From assembly GCA_037974965.1 (NCBI GenBank), contig JBBPFI010000002.1:1674001-1738000 (forward strand): a stretch of 64,000 nt of DNA, given 5' to 3'. Numbering within the stretch: position 1 is the stretch's first letter; each line of letters opens with the position of its first letter. Source of the DNA: Dacryopinax spathularia. Taxonomy: Eukaryota; Basidiomycota; Dacrymycetes; Dacrymycetales; Dacrymycetaceae. Below, piece after piece: positions 13,655 to 28,224 of the stretch. The translations under genes and the position numbers were made by a program. Under the pieces are notes generated by a model that saw only the letters and a list, made by a program, of their open reading frames with translations, was not told the DNA's origin and did not search any database.

Positions 13655-15003
13655 CTAGATGCTCGCGATAGTAGGGTTGAAGGAGATGATCTCGTCATAG
13701 AGCATTTTCTTCAACTCTTCACGACTGATATCATCTTTGTGCAGGTCGAACTCGAAGAACTCAGGCTCCAAAGGAGGGGCGACTGGTTCATCATCGGGAT
13801 CGTGCTGAATGGATGTAAGGCTTTCTGTGCAGCCTGCGAGAAGAATATGGCTTACATATGCTTCCAGGTAGGGATGTCCGAGAGCAGCTTCCACCGTCAT
13901 GCGCTTCTTGGGATCGAATGTCAGAGTGCGAGTGAGGAAGTCCACAGCAAGCGGACTAGCGTTCGGGAAGAGACTCGCGAACGACTTCTTCTTGCGGAAT
14001 GGAAGAGCGCGCAGGTAGTCACGCGATCGTCGTGTGCTGATGTTGTAGAACTCCTCGATTGTTGGGGTCCCCAGGACGTCAAGTATAAGGGACAATTGAT
14101 GGTGATAGTCGCGACCAGGAAACAGGGGCTTCCCGGAGAGCATTTCGGCAAGAATGCAACCGACAGACCAGATGTCGATAGCCTTTGTGTATTGCTTGAA
14201 GGTGAGCATGATTTCAGGAGCCCGGTACCAGCGAGTCGCCACGTATTCGGTCATGAAGCCAGTTTCGGTGCCCGACGGCTCTGCAGTACGCACGCTGCGC
14301 GCCAAGCCGAAGTCGCAAACCTTGAGATCGCAGTTAGAGTTGAGAAGAAGGTTGCTGGGCTTGAGGTCCCGATGGATGACGTCGGCGGAGTGTAGTGCTT
14401 TGAGCGCGCGAAGAGTCTGATAGATGAAGTACTGCGCGTGGTCGTCCGACAGGTCCTGCGTACGAATGACCCGATGCATATCGGTCTCCATTAGTTCCTG
14501 AATGAGGTAAACCTCCTTGAATGCTTCGATCGACGGTGGCTTGATGATGTCCAGGATGGAGATAATCTTCGGCCGCATGAGAACGAGCTTGGTCAAGCTG
14601 AGCAGATGGTACTTACATTTTCCGACACACCAGACTCAGACAAGAACTTCAAAAGCTTCAGCTCGCGCAATGTTCGGAGACAGAACATGGAGTGATCGAA
14701 GGGCGCTATCTTCTTGATGGCCACCTTGCGGCCTGTGGGACGATGCACGGCGGAGCACACGATGCCGTACGCTCCTTCGCCAACAACATCCAACACTTGA
14801 TATTGGGTGCCAACGTTGAAGCGAACCTTGCGAGGTGCCGAATGGGATGAAGCGTGGGAGTGCTTCTTGGTCGAAGTGGATGAAGCCTTCGTCTGAGAGC
14901 GCTCTTTCTCGACAGGTTTTTCCACAGGAGGTGGGGTTGATGAGCGAGTCGTTGTCGCGTTCGCTATCGTAGTAGTTTCAGAGGCCATTGTGGAAGAGGG
15001 CAC
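13655..15003 (-). CDS. mitogen-activated protein kinase, Fus3/Kss1 (pheromone/filamentation) class
   Basis: Exons 15003-14617, 14566-13856 and 13804-13655 give 415 residues. Kinase landmarks: glycine loop GEGAYGIV (about 75-82), VAIKK lysine (97), HRDLKPSN (about 194), DFGLAR (214) and the dual-phosphorylation loop T-E-Y (235-237), so it is an ERK-type MAPK rather than a TGY stress kinase. The tract ELMETDMHRVIRTQDLSDDH and the C-terminal HDPDDEPVAPPLEPEFFEFD place it with yeast Fus3/Kss1, Ustilago Kpp2/Kpp6 and Cryptococcus Cpk1, which act in mating and invasive growth. About 66 residues of Ser/Thr/Lys-rich sequence precede the kinase domain, an extension absent from yeast Fus3; if the second Met (residue 6) is the start it shortens by only five residues. 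The activation loop has an acidic insert (SGTETGFM) before TEY, normal for this class. Confidence 0.95.
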
Positions 15004-16038
15004 TGCGGTGGGTGGGATGAAGGCGGGTTGCTGGAGAGATGAGACGAAAGTGCGACTAGGATGGTTTGTATATGATAGCTCTGGGTGATATCAGGGCTGA
15101 TTGTCGATGGAGACCGGATGGAAGCGATGGAAGCGAACCGTCAAGGTCCGGTGGATGGTAACCTGCCTGTAGTCGTGACGACCAGCGCGCTTATTGTTGG
15201 GAGGGGTTGCCTGCGGTTGGTGTGTCGGTGGATGGGTCGCTCTGTTGTTGTTGTCTATGTGAGCGTGTGTATGCTGGGGAATGGATGTGGTTGACTGCCG
15301 CGGTTGTTGTCCTGGTGTTGGGTGCGTTTTTGTAGTGGTGAACGGTTGTAGGAAGGCGGTGATGGTTGTTCCTTGTGGAACGCCGAGAAGGAGGGGATAT
15401 TAATGCGACGTGCATGAGCATCCCTCCATACATCCGAATCGATCAAACCAAATGGCACACGCGCACAGCAACCGACGACGACCCGTTTCCCCTTTGCAAC
15501 GCGTCTCAGGGTTCCTTCCATTCGCCGGACACAAATTAATCATCGCAACGCCGGGTGACAGACTCGGTGTGAGAGCGAGAACCACACTAATAACTCGCAT
15601 CGCCGCTTTCATATGCCCACCCGTACTCTTTACTTACCTCAGCTGTACAATCCAATACACGTCACACTTCCTTCCCCTAACATCGACGGCCATAATTCGC
15701 CATACTAGTAACCCGATCATCACCGCAGTTTCGTTTACTCCGGTTAAGTAATGCAGCCGTTTGGCACCGACGCCGGGACCGTGATCGCTTTTACCTGTAC
15801 ATATGCGCCGATCTCGCGCTGGTGCATACGATCACCGCCCAGTTCTTACGTCTTACACTTCTGTTAATCAATCCCAACTGGCCGTCACTCCCTTGCCAGT
15901 ATCGGTCATTCGGGTGGAGGCGCATGGACGCATGCATTCCAATGGATCTCTCAACTATGCTGTTCTAGCGGGTATACCGTCACATATAACAAAACGAAAG
16001 ATGGAACAGTCCTTTAGCGTCCACAACTCGAACGCAGC
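15004..16038. other. intergenic region, MAPK promoter side
   Basis: About 1 kb lies between the MAPK start (minus strand) and the ERG6 stop (minus strand). On the MAPK sense strand it is rich in CA/CAA runs near 15180-15330, as in a leader. No further gene is supported. Confidence 0.35.
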
Positions 16039-17399
16039 TCACTCGGGCTTCCGGCTCACGAACAACAGCATGGGCGTGAACAACTGTGATCCGTCAGCTT
16101 GCAAGTTCGCGAACTCATAACAGAAACCACCGCCTCACCTTTAACCGGCCTCCCGCCACCAACCCATCGGCAGCCTTCTTGAGCGATTCCCCAACCTCGA
16201 CCGTGCCTTTGGGCACCAAGCCCAGTTTCTCAAGCATCCAAAGCGCACTGTGGGTCACCAACATGCCAGACCAGCTCATGCGCCAGACGGTGAAGTAATC
16301 CCAAGCCGTCTGTGCGTTCCGCAAGTTGCCCTCGAGGGGATAGTACCACGGGATCGGGTCCGGCCGCTCAGCGAGATCCTCCTCGTGTAGGATTTCGAAT
16401 CCGACGGTCTTCAAAGCATTGCGAGCGTCGGCGGTGGTACGCATCTCGGGAATCCCGTCGCCGATCTTCGGCCATGTCAATTACGGATCTTCTGAAGGAT
16501 AATCATGCGACACACCTCAATCTCGTGGGCGATCTTCTTATGTAATGGGTCAGCAGGATTCCATCGATCTGTCATCGTCCATTCATACACGCCGAACTAT
16601 GCTCGGGTCAACACTTTGCTTTCTTAGCGTGCTGGTCGACTCACGATCCCGCCCGGCTTCAAGACCTTGAAGATTTCGCCATAGATACCCTCGAAGCTGG
16701 GAGCGTGCACTGTAGCCTCAATGGCGTAGACTTTTGAAAAGTCAGCGACTTTACTTGATGACGTGGCCCTGGGACTTACCCGCATCGAAGCTGTTGGGTC
16801 CAAAGATCTCCTCGAGCTTCATAAAATCACCTTTCTGGTAGGTGATCTGGTCGGAAAGACCAGCCTGCTCGGTATACCTGCGCGCACGCGATATCTGGAA
16901 CTCGTTGTTGTTGATGCCAACAATCTTCACGTCGCAGAAGCGGGCGATCTCCCGTGCGGGACCACCCACACCGCAGCCCACGTCGAGAACGCGCATGCCG
17001 GGGCGAAGGCCCATCTGGGCGGCCAAGTAGTGCTCATGACGTGCAAGCTGCAGGAACGCATTAGCAAAAGCTCCAGCACGCTTGAACAGAGGGAAGCGCA
17101 CAGATTGGTAGAAGCCTTCCCCCTTATAGAACCGAGAGAAATGGAAACTCTTGGCCCACCCGTACTCGTAGAGCTCAGTTGCTCCATCATAGTAACCTGG
17201 CAAACGGCTTGAGATTAGCCGTTTACGGAAGGGGAAACGTTTGGGGCTTACCATTGATGAGCTCGGTATAGTTGTTTAGGCGATTCTTCTTGTCGACTTC
17301 GGAGTCGGCTTTGGCATCTTTCTGCCAGTATGCATTGTAGTTCTCCATCCTCCCCTGGTTGCGAGCATCGCCGGCTTTGACCATGGTGCTATGAGGCAT
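16039..17399 (-). CDS. ERG6: sterol 24-C-methyltransferase ERG6
   Basis: Exons 17399-17252, 17196-16780, 16730-16645, 16596-16516, 16465-16139 and 16083-16039 give 367 residues. Signatures: [14 protein letters not shown] (sterol methyltransferase region I), [18 protein letters not shown] (SAM-binding motif I, about residue 119), [19 protein letters not shown] (region II), [10 protein letters not shown], and the C-terminal sterol-MT domain ending [14 protein letters not shown]. The enzyme adds the C-24 methyl of ergosterol using SAM, on the endoplasmic reticulum or lipid droplets. The last 15-codon exon matters: reading through its intron would end the protein in an unrelated tail, while splicing restores the family's LFTPM...RKP ending. 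It is divergent from CWC26, with 479 bp between starts. Confidence 0.95.
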
Positions 17400-17878
17400 T
17401 GGAGCTGGAAGTCAGAAGACCGTAGAAGGAGGAGCGTATAAGAAAGACGGGTGGATAGAGACTCAGAGACTTGAATGGATCCCGAAGGATTAAACCCAGC
17501 GTCGAGACGTCGTTGGATATGAAAAGGTTTCCTCATTGAAAAGAATGTGGGTATTTATATATCGGGGAATGGTACTCACACAGTCCTCTGTTGGCTGATG
17601 ATGATTGAACCGGTTCGTGAGAAAGGGAGAGGAGAGAGAAAGAGGTGTTTTGGAAGAGTAAAATGGCCGTATGTGGAAATGAGAAAAAAGGGAACTGCGA
17701 ACGTTGGGGGATCAGCCGAAGCGGGCAAAGAGATGGGGCCAACCAATCACACGCGTCCAACCCAATCTGCCCATCGGAGGCCGTTGCCGTCATCGGCCTC
17801 GTCCCCTTCCGCTTACGCGCTCTCACTGAAGGGTCCTCCTGCCCCTTCCTTTATACCCAGGTTACACGACTCTCAGCC
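17400..17878. promoter_or_regulatory. divergent promoter region, ERG6 / CWC26
   Basis: A gap of 479 bp lies between divergent starts. On the plus strand 17590-17660 is rich in GAGA and the opposite strand therefore has the CT-rich tract usual upstream of ERG6. No gene is called. Confidence 0.35.
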
Positions 17879-18808
17879 ATGTCGTCCTCCCTCAAGGCTT
17901 ATCTCGCAGAGAAATATATGTCTGGTCCAAAGGCAGATGCCATTCTTGCACGAGAGGCTCCTCGAAAAAAGAAGCGAAAACACGCTGAACCGTCCACTTC
18001 CACCACTGCCACAGGCTCATCGTCCATCATCGTAGATGATGACATCCCAGTATGGAAGGCTGCGGATGAGAACATGGATGAAGAAGATACCCCGGAGTTC
18101 GTGGAGGAGATCAAAAGCTTTAGAAAGAAGCAAGGGGGTGGATGGCAGACCATTCGAGAGCCTTCACCGCCCGACGAACGACCCCAGCTAGTCCTGCCGG
18201 ACGGCAAACCACTTCCACCTTCATTACCAGCTCGGGCACCCTCACGTCCGCCTTCTCCTGCTGAAGATGAGGGCAATAGGGAGCAAGAGACCGTGTACCG
18301 AGATGCCAGCGGGCGGAAGATCGATCTCAACGTGGCACGCGCGGAGAAGAAACGGAAGGCAAGAGAGGAGGCGGAAAGATTGGAGAAACAGATGCAGTGG
18401 GGTAAGGGCTTGGTTCAAAGAGAAGATGCCGATCGTAGAAGGAGAGAACTGCAAGAGGAACGTCAGAAGGGATTTGCCCGGACCGCCGATGATGCGCAGC
18501 TAAACAGAGAGCTGAAGGAGCAGGAGCGGTGGAATGACCCAGCTGCGGGCTTTTTGACTGTAAGCATTCTACGTCCCGGCACGTACCGGATTAAACTGAC
18601 TCATGACTCTCAGAAAAAGAAATCGGGCCCTAAGCGACCGACGTATACTGGTCCCCCACCACCACCTAATCGGTTTGGTATACCCCCTGGATATCGATGG
18701 GACGGTGTGGATCGAAGCAACGGTTTTGAGAAGAAGCTCTTCCAGCGACAGAACGAGAAGCAGCGGGGTGGATTGGAGGCTTATCAATGGAGTGTGGATG
18801 ATATGTGA
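17879..18808 (+). CDS. CWC26: pre-mRNA splicing factor CWC26/BUD13 (RES complex)
   Basis: Exons 17879-18559 and 18614-18808 give 291 residues. The N-terminus SSLKAYLAEKYMSGPKAD is the family's opening segment. The C-terminal core is diagnostic: ETVYRDASGRKIDL, a charged coiled region (KKRKAREEAERLEKQMQWGKG), NDPAAGFL across the intron, then PPNRFGIPPGYRWDGVDRSNGFEKK and the terminal YQWSVDDM. BUD13 with Pml1 and Snu17 forms the RES complex, which binds the activated spliceosome and helps splicing and nuclear retention of pre-mRNA. The length is close to yeast Bud13 (266). The middle is Pro- and Glu-rich and probably disordered. Confidence 0.95.
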   Translation: MSSSLKAYLAEKYMSGPKADAILAREAPRKKKRKHAEPSTSTTATGSSSIIVDDDIPVWKAADENMDEEDTPEFVEEIKSFRKKQGGGWQTIREPSPPDERPQLVLPDGKPLPPSLPARAPSRPPSPAEDEGNREQETVYRDASGRKIDLNVARAEKKRKAREEAERLEKQMQWGKGLVQREDADRRRRELQEERQKGFARTADDAQLNRELKEQERWNDPAAGFLTVSILRPGTYRIKLTHDSQKKKSGPKRPTYTGPPPPPNRFGIPPGYRWDGVDRSNGFEKKLFQRQNEKQRGGLEAYQWSVDDM

Positions 18809-19114
18809 TCGGCTCTTTGATAATGATGGGATTGCTTGCTTGTATTACCTACCCTCTGACCCGTTCACCGATGACTACATTATCGGACGGCCTTTCATTG
18901 GTACTAGGTCACGTGATTTGGATGAACCCCTATTACTTCATTGCCTTGTGATTTCGACCCATATTTTATCCGCAACATAGTTAACTTCTGGTAAGCCGCT
19001 AAACGAAAGTATCCATGCAGCCTTCAGTACGAACCATAACGGCTTCAACTATGGGCACTGTATAAAGTCCCATTTTCTAGCCGACTGGACGGACCATCAA
19101 ACGCACAACCGCGG
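18809..19114. other. intergenic gap
   Basis: These 306 bp lie between CWC26 and the DUF2236 gene, which are in tandem. Nothing else is recognised. Confidence 0.3.
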
Positions 19115-20757
19115 ATGGCGCCTTTCTATTTGGGCGAATTCTCTCGCACATTTTGTGTAGACGAGATAAAGCATATCACCGATCCATCACAGACGCAGGA
19201 TCTCAAGAACGGAGACATTGTCGAGATTCTAGACCGGATATTTGAATGGGATGATGACTGCGTTGCAGCGGACGTACTAGAGAGGTCCGTCTCGCTATCC
19301 TCGCCCCAGTGACTTTTGCTGAGTCCAGTTTTAGTTGGCGTTCACGAGGCGACGATGCGTGCGACGCTGCTCTGGAGACCATGTTTCCATCTCCATTTGC
19401 TTCGTCTGGCGTGGATCTTCTCTCTGCACTCGAAGCGAAGGCGGCAGAAGAGGAGGTGAGGAGCTCAGCGTCCCAGTTTCTTGCCCAAGCAAGAGCGGGC
19501 ATTCCGGAGTCCATCAATGCGCCCACGGACCAGATCCTTCGTGCTCAACAATTCTTCTGGAGCAACACCGTACCGATCATGACGAGTCTTATGCACTTCA
19601 GTCTTGCCGGAGGTTTTGCAAGCCCCCGCATCACCCGTGTGCTTAACCTATCGTCGTACCTCATTCCGCCGCACGCCAGAACCAAAACGTCGGTAGACGA
19701 TGTCGCTAAGAAGTCATCGAACGACCGCACTTTCAGCCGACTGAACGAGACGGGTCAATTCGTACTCGAAGTCATGGGGGCACCGGTTCCGAAGTTGGTG
19801 CATTCTGCTCTGTTACACAGAGGCGACCTTGAAGAGAAACGGCATCAGCACTGTTTGTTGCCCGGCGCGGAGGGCTGGAAGTCCTCATTGCGAGTGAGAA
19901 TGCTGCATGCAACTGTCCGCCGGCGGATCCTGGCTCGCGCAGCTCGAGGAGGGAAGTACGATGTGTCTCGAGACGGGCTGCCGGTGAACCAGGAAGATCT
20001 CGCCGCGACGCTGGCGACCTTTTCCGCCGCACCATTGAACTGCATGAAGGACATGGGGTGGAAGGTGAGCAAGCAGGAGGAGGAAGACTTCATTGCTCTC
20101 TGGCGAGTAATCGGATACTATCTGGGCGTGGCTCCCGATATCCTAGAGAGACACTTCATGAGTTACAATCTGGCTGGAAAGTTCCTGGCCAGCGCTGTGA
20201 TCCATCTGTTGGACTTCTCCCACCAAGAGCCTGACGCGCCTCCACCACCAACAATACCAATCTTGAAAGCGATCAGCGAGCGACCGCCATTCCGCACCGA
20301 CTTGGCCCATCACATGGCCTTGACGCGCTTCTTACTCGGACCGAAGCTGTCGGATCACCTCGGAGTCGACCAGACGACTCCGTATCAGGCAGCGTGGCTA
20401 CAGATTTCGCTCTTCGTCACTCGATTCCCCAAGCTTTTTGGCGAGGTCTACCCACGCAAGGGCTGGGAGCGGCGTCGCGTGGCGCTCATGAAGGAAGGAG
20501 TCAGGCGACTCACACGATTCAATCTCGGCCTGCGAAAGACCTTCTACCGTCCGAGAGATGCGGACAACCCCGACTTAGACGACCGAATACGGGAGGAGGA
20601 GGCAGTTGTGCCTGATCTAGAAGGGGCGAATAGAATGATGAAGGAGTACAGGCTCATGCTTGCGGAGATGCTCGGCGTCTCTGCTGCTTGCGGCGTCCTT
20701 ACCTGCGCAGGAGTATGGATACTTGCGCGGAACGTCCTGTCCTGGATGGCTAGATAG
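19115..20757 (+). CDS. mpaB / latex-clearing-like oxygenase family protein (DUF2236)
   Basis: Exons 19115-19284 and 19335-20757 give 530 residues. The body fits the ER-bound oxygenase mpaB / rubber-oxygenase Lcp family: an Arg-rich ARAGIPESINAPTD segment, FWSNTVPIMTSLMHFSLAGG, ETGQFVLEVMG, RVRMLHATVRRRI, VNQEDLAATLATFS and FIALWRVIGYYLGV in the expected order. Family members are b-type heme proteins; MpaB cleaves a farnesyl chain in mycophenolic acid synthesis and Lcp cleaves polyisoprene, but most fungal relatives are uncharacterised, so the substrate is unknown here. The C-terminus ends in a hydrophobic helix (AACGVLTCAGVWILA) that could anchor it in a membrane; no N-terminal signal peptide is evident. 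It converges with GFA1 copy B. Confidence 0.82.
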
Positions 20758-21065
20758 ACCTGGATTTAACCGTAGTTAGATGCCGTACTCGGTTTCCTTC
20801 CTTTGTACGGATAGAATCAACTGCCCCGAATATCCAATGTACATCATGCATGCAGCCTGAATCAGCATTGTAGTACAGTACCGTGAACATGCCCGTCAGC
20901 TGTTATGACTTATTTCAGCAACGAGATGATCAATATTCGTCGCGCCCGTCTGCATTAAATAGGTGTAGCCGTGTGTACAACCGATGCACTAATGAGGGAA
21001 GGAAGAAGGTCCATGAAATCAAGGTCCATAATGTTCAATATTGTAGATAGCTAACGGTCAACGGT
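20758..21065. other. convergent 3' region, DUF2236 gene / GFA1 copy B
   Basis: These 308 bp lie between two converging stops. Only untranslated and terminator sequence is expected; no gene is seen. Confidence 0.3.
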
Positions 21066-23349
<2,284 letters not shown>

Positions 23350-23894
23350 CTCTGTTCACTTCACAGGATTCTGTACTGGCGAAACGAGCGCGTCTGAATG
23401 AGTATAGTGATGGCGGGAGAGCGGAATGTGGATGACCGAGTGCTATTTGTACCTCTTCAGGCTTATCTACCTACCCAACCCCATCAAGTCCCCCATCATA
23501 ATGAACCTGCTACGATTTCTTCCCGTTAACGCCGTGTACTGAAGGGGCCCATGTTGATTTCCCGTTCGGGTCGGGCACGTCGCGTCAGCTTACTAAGGCA
23601 GTAACGCGATAAGGGAACAGAGAAGAAGAAAGGAACGCAACACACGCGACGCGACCGTGGCGTTCATTCCGCGGGTCTGTTTCGCTATATCCGACAGCGC
23701 AGTGTAATAATAACCTGTGCCTTCTGTCTTCTAGCGTTGCAGAACACAATTCCGGGAGGGGCTTGCTTGTCACTGCAGCGCCTTTTCCGGGGTCATGACC
23801 CATCACGCCAGTAAATCTATGACATTCTTCCTTCCTTTCGGCGAACATTACACCGTCTACTAGCACAGCCCTAACTGGCAATTTGCAAACCCGG
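23350..23894. other. GFA1 copy B promoter and hydrolase 3' region
   Basis: A gap of 545 bp lies between the GFA1 copy B start and the hydrolase stop, both on the minus strand. An open frame continues through part of it but carries no recognisable protein and is not called. Confidence 0.3.
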
Positions 23895-25089
23895 TTAGAG
23901 CGTCTCCAGCAGCTTGACCACCGTGTCCGTAAACAGCTGCGGATGGGACGCCATCGCAAAGTGACCGGTGCCTTCCATGTCCAGCCAGCCGGTATGAGGC
24001 TGAGATCCGAGGATTTCTTTGTAGACCGCGACTGCATCATAGACGTAGTCGAGCGATTTCGTGCCTGTTGTGCAGTCAGAACATGTGTACACTCTGAGCA
24101 GATACGCCTGGCACGGCCAAGGACAAGCGGCGGGCTGTACTCACCATAAAGCAGGCCAACCCTCAGCCCTTCGGGAATAGGGTTCATCGCCCTCTGCGCA
24201 ATCTTGGCTGCTTCCGGCCACTCCCCGTTCTTAACGAGGATCATCGCCGTATCCACAGGGACGTTCTCCACTTGGAAAGCCTCGTCCAACACAGGCCTAG
24301 CAGGCTCAGGGACGGTGCTCTTCATCCATTCACCGAAGACGCGGCCCTGCTCGCTCACGGGCACCTTCATGGCTGGAAGCTCTCCTGGCGGTATCCCGAC
24401 GGCTTGCAAAGGTGGCTCATAGTGCAGCAGGGTACGTACGTGCGACTTGAGGGTTGGCGTAAGCGTGGGAAGAGAAGCAGGCAAGCCGAATTTCCCTTCT
24501 GTGGAAGGCAAGGAGCTATACAGGTCCATAAGGCCGACCAGAAGGACGCAGCCGCGAGACCTGCGTACGCAGTCAATACCTCTCCTCACGACCATTGTAG
24601 ACTTGGGCTTTGAAGCCGAGTATCGATGTAGAGAAACTCACCAGCCCAACAACGCAATGCCTCCCTTCCCGGTCACCGGATCCGGCGGCGGCACGCCCAG
24701 CTCCTCCACGCAGTACTTGACCATTCCGAGAATGTCCAGGATACCTCTCCCCGCAACTTGACCAGGTACCGGATCAGGAGGATTGTAGATGGGTGAAGAG
24801 CCCGTGTAGCCTCGTCGGTTGTAGGCTATGAGCCTGATATTCTCCGGAAGGGTGGGCGCCCATGGCGACCAGATTGCTATTCGAGCAGTAAGAAATTTTT
24901 GAACGAAAGTAGGAGGGAGAAGGAGTGAAGCGTACATCCATTATATCCGTTCCCATGTACCGTGATGAGTGTTGTGTATTCGCCCGGCTTCGCTGGACCT
25001 CGTCCCGGCTGTGAGTCGTAGTACTTGAGCGTGATGGGCTCTTCGCCGGTTACGCTCTCGAGCTTTGCGAACCCGGGTTCAAATGGCAT
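23895..25089 (-). CDS. alpha/beta hydrolase fold protein
   Basis: Exons 25089-24936, 24876-24642, 24560-24145 and 24064-23895 give 324 residues. The order fits the alpha/beta hydrolase fold: TTLITVHGNGYNG (oxyanion HG turn, about residue 40-50), NIRLIAYNRRGYTGSS, IALLGWSRGCVLLVGL with the nucleophile elbow G-x-S-x-G (serine about 131), a variable cap, and a C-terminal GTGHFAMASHPQLF with the catalytic histidine near 303. The acid residue is probably in the RVGLLYG-TKSLDYVYD area but I cannot pick it. No signal peptide or membrane segment is seen, so it is probably cytosolic. Substrate is unknown; relatives in fungi are usually annotated only as hydrolases or esterases. Introns two and three (81 and 80 nt) are longer than is usual here. 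Confidence 0.85.
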
Positions 25090-25554
25090 AGTGCGATAGC
25101 TGGTGTTATTCCTTTGCTATCCTTTGTTGGGAGGGATATCGACGAAAGGCTTGGGCCAGCGGGACAATGTGAGTGAGCAGCATTGTGGGTATTGATTGGC
25201 CGGTTCTATAATATACCAGGTTTGCCCTTCCCCTCCCAAGACCACAAGCATGACCACACTTCCGTCGGCTCAGGGATCAGCGGCTCTGTCCGTTCCGGTT
25301 ACGGAACGCCCGGCGCGCGGAGGTCGCACCTCCGATTCTCAAATCGGCCGCAATTTCACTCGCCCCGCCACTCGGACACACAGGGTCCATCCTTTTAACT
25401 GCCCACGCCTTTCCTACCTAGCATTTCCTGGCAACAACATTCAAGGATGTCGCTTGGTTAAGACAGAATGAAAACACCTTGCCCAATACATTTGACTTAG
25501 AAGTAGGACCCAGCTCAACGAAGAGCTACACTTTGTCCTTGTCAAGCGGCCTAA
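25090..25554. promoter_or_regulatory. divergent intergenic region
   Basis: This 465-bp gap lies between the hydrolase (minus) and the SEL1-like gene (plus). An upstream ATG at 25250 opens 45 codons that could be an alternative first exon or an upstream ORF of the plus-strand gene; I could not join it in frame convincingly. Confidence 0.3.
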
Positions 25555-28224
25555 ATGCGAATCACGCGCCCAGCGCTCAGCTTCTCGACCGAATGGTCGT
25601 CGAGGCAGGCAGCACAATCATCGCATGCCCCGTGGCTCAAGCACACACCAACTTCGGCCCTCCAACGGGGCCCACAAGCGGACAGGTTGGGCAAGACTCG
25701 ACTGGGACCGCCATCACGCGCCAAGACGGATAATGTCGAATACGATACGCGCCTAGCGCAGCTCGAGCTATTGTTCGGCAGGCGACGGTCCAATGTACGG
25801 TCACGAGTTCCATCAGGAAAGTCTAAGAATGGCTTGGAAGAGACCGCTCTAGGTGGATGGCTGTTCCCCGATGCGGATGCCGATCCCTTGACCGGAATTC
25901 CGCCAACAACAGAAACCCAAAGCAGGATGATATCGCAGGCGGTCATGCCACTGCGCGCTGCGGGCCTACTTACGGAGCAGCAAGCAACTGCGATGAGCGA
26001 GAGCCTGCGCGAGGGGTGGCGGGAAAGGAGGATCCTACATTGTATGTCCTACTTTCCGCTCATGCTTTCCTTCAAAGTGACTGATCGTACCAGGGCTGAG
26101 ACGCGAGTTTTTCGGCGAACAAATGAGCAAGTCCGATAACCTGAAGCTCGTCGAGCTCTTAAGAGAGATGCACGCTACCGTAGGCAGACAGGACCTCTGT
26201 ATGTTGGCGCATACCAATCCGCATGCTTGACCTTGTCTCATTCGTGCTGAATAGGGCAGCACCGGCTGCGTATGCGCCTCTACAGTTGTTTGCTGGATGC
26301 ATGGCGCGTGGTATATATCACGGAAGAAAATATTGGTTCGTGCCACCTACCTCGTTCGACCTCATCTGCCAATTAACACATGCATCACAAAGACGAATCC
26401 TCTTGGAAGCCCAAAAGTGTGCCGCAAGTCCTCGCACTGAGTCGCTTCCGAGCAGAGAGGGGCGACCCCTACGGTGCATTCGACACTGCCAGAATCCTGC
26501 TGCATGTCCTCACAGGCTCGGCCGCCTCGCCCACAAGTATCGAGCATGAACAAGTCGAGCACCGCAAAGCCTTGACGCAAGAGCTGCAGGATATGCTCGC
26601 CACCGCAAAGGAGGCGGAACTGCCGGATACATACGCGCTCGAAATGCACCTGTACTCTACGGGCATTCTGGTCAACCGGGATGCGAAACCGATCAGAGAG
26701 GCAGTTAGCAAGATAACCGCAAGCCGGGCGCTCGACTTGTTTAACCTAATCGGCCAGTTGTACGACTCGCCAGTGCCATCTAACGACCCGCTGGGAAGGA
26801 CAGGGCCCGGCGGTCGGCTAGTGACGCTCGACGTCAAGCTCGCAACCAAATACTACGAGCTGGCGGCCTCCGTCAGCCCGTTAGCTGCACGCCGTCTGGC
26901 CGCCCTTAGCTATCGATTGCCCGGATGGGTGAGAGGGTCACACTCAGCCTTCTATGGCTGCGAGCCCGACACTCCCCTTGCCGTGCAAGCTTTCTGGAAG
27001 ATGCACCAGATGGGCTTCCCGGAAGGCAGCTGGCGACTAGCCGAGCTACTCATACTTGGTCGAGTGAGCCAGTATTCACCCAGTAGCCCGAAGGGATCCA
27101 CCAAAACTCTACAAGGCACCCAGAACAAGAAGGAGAGCCGCGCAGGACATCTGCGTCTCGCTATCCAGCTCTTGGGCGTGGCGGCGAAGGGGGATACCTT
27201 GAAGCATGCAATGTACCGATACAAGGAGAACCATTTGCGGCGTTTCGTTCACATGGACTTGGGCCTGTTCATGCCTCACGCAGCTGGTAGCGAACAATCC
27301 CACAGGTTGTGGAGAGGCCCGAGGTGGGATCCAGAGGAAGATGCGGAGGAAGTCGCCGACGATGGTTCAGAACAGAGCCTGGAACAGAGCTCGGCAGATG
27401 ACGCAGGGCCCGAGATGGTCGACGCGACGATGAACATCACCGGCCGGTTGTTGAAGGGAGCAAAGGATATCCCGACGGAAGACAACACTACGCCGCGAGA
27501 TGCGCCCTACGTACCGTCAACCCTGCGACATAAGATCGCCCCCGAGAGCGCCCCGTACCTGAAACGGAAGGCATCCGAGTCGCCGGAGGACAAGCGGCTG
27601 TTCCCCGCGGTCCTGTCGTGGCTCTGGACCGGTCAGATGATCGAGGACACTCCCGCGCCGAGGGATCCAGAGCTGCCCCCTGTGGACTGGTACTCCTCTC
27701 CTGACGTAGATCTCGTCAAGCTGAGGCAGGGAGGATACGGATTTATCGTCCCAATGCTCGCGACTGCTGTCGAGCTCCTGGAGGACCTGGAGGAGCACGG
27801 CGGGACCGGGCATATTGTTGGGGAAGAGGAGGAGGTGGCTTGGTTCACGGAATGCTCAACGAAGCGGGGTGCGAGACCCGACGACTTCGAGCACAGAATG
27901 AAGAAGAGGGCCAAGTTGCGCGGGAAGCAGGCTTGGCGAGCGGAGAGGAAGAGCGTGGAGGAAGAGAGAGAAAGGAGGGTGAAGAGGCGATCGCCGAGGG
28001 TGAAGTCGCTATGGGATGCCGCCGCTATCAATGTCTCCACAATGCACTCTGTGTTGGCGGCAACACCGACACAGCTGAAAGCGGAAGCAGAGTTGAAGAA
28101 GAAGGAGACCCGCCTGAAGCTGCGGGAGGGGCTGACTGCCCCTCCCAAACAAGCCGGGGTCAGCGCGCTGCTGGCCGCTGTAAGGGACAGAACGTCCGCA
28201 GGCGACGGTATGTGGCGAGGGTGA
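25555..28224 (+). CDS. large SEL1/TPR-like protein, probably mitochondrial
   Basis: Exons 25555-26041, 26094-26198, 26255-26335 and 26393-28224 give 834 residues. The N-terminus MRITRPALSFSTEWSSRQ is rich in Arg and Ser and poor in acids, like a mitochondrial presequence; this is why 25555 was chosen. The middle has helical SEL1-like repeats: LATKYYELAASVSPLAARRL, then TPLAVQAFWKMHQMGFPEGS with WRLAELLIL. The C-terminal third is charged (a KKRAKLRGKQAWRAERKSVE coil, runs of Glu) and ends with a Lys/Leu-rich helix. SEL1 repeats are protein-binding scaffolds. I do not recognise an orthologue of known function. A second, shorter protein of similar style, also with a mitochondrial-looking N-terminus, is at 32858-35019 beyond RRM4. 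Confidence 0.7.

Noticed and set aside
13739-14395. 218-codon frame antisense to the MAPK gene
   Set aside because: It is the complement of a strongly conserved kinase sequence; codon bias of the real gene opens the opposite frame.
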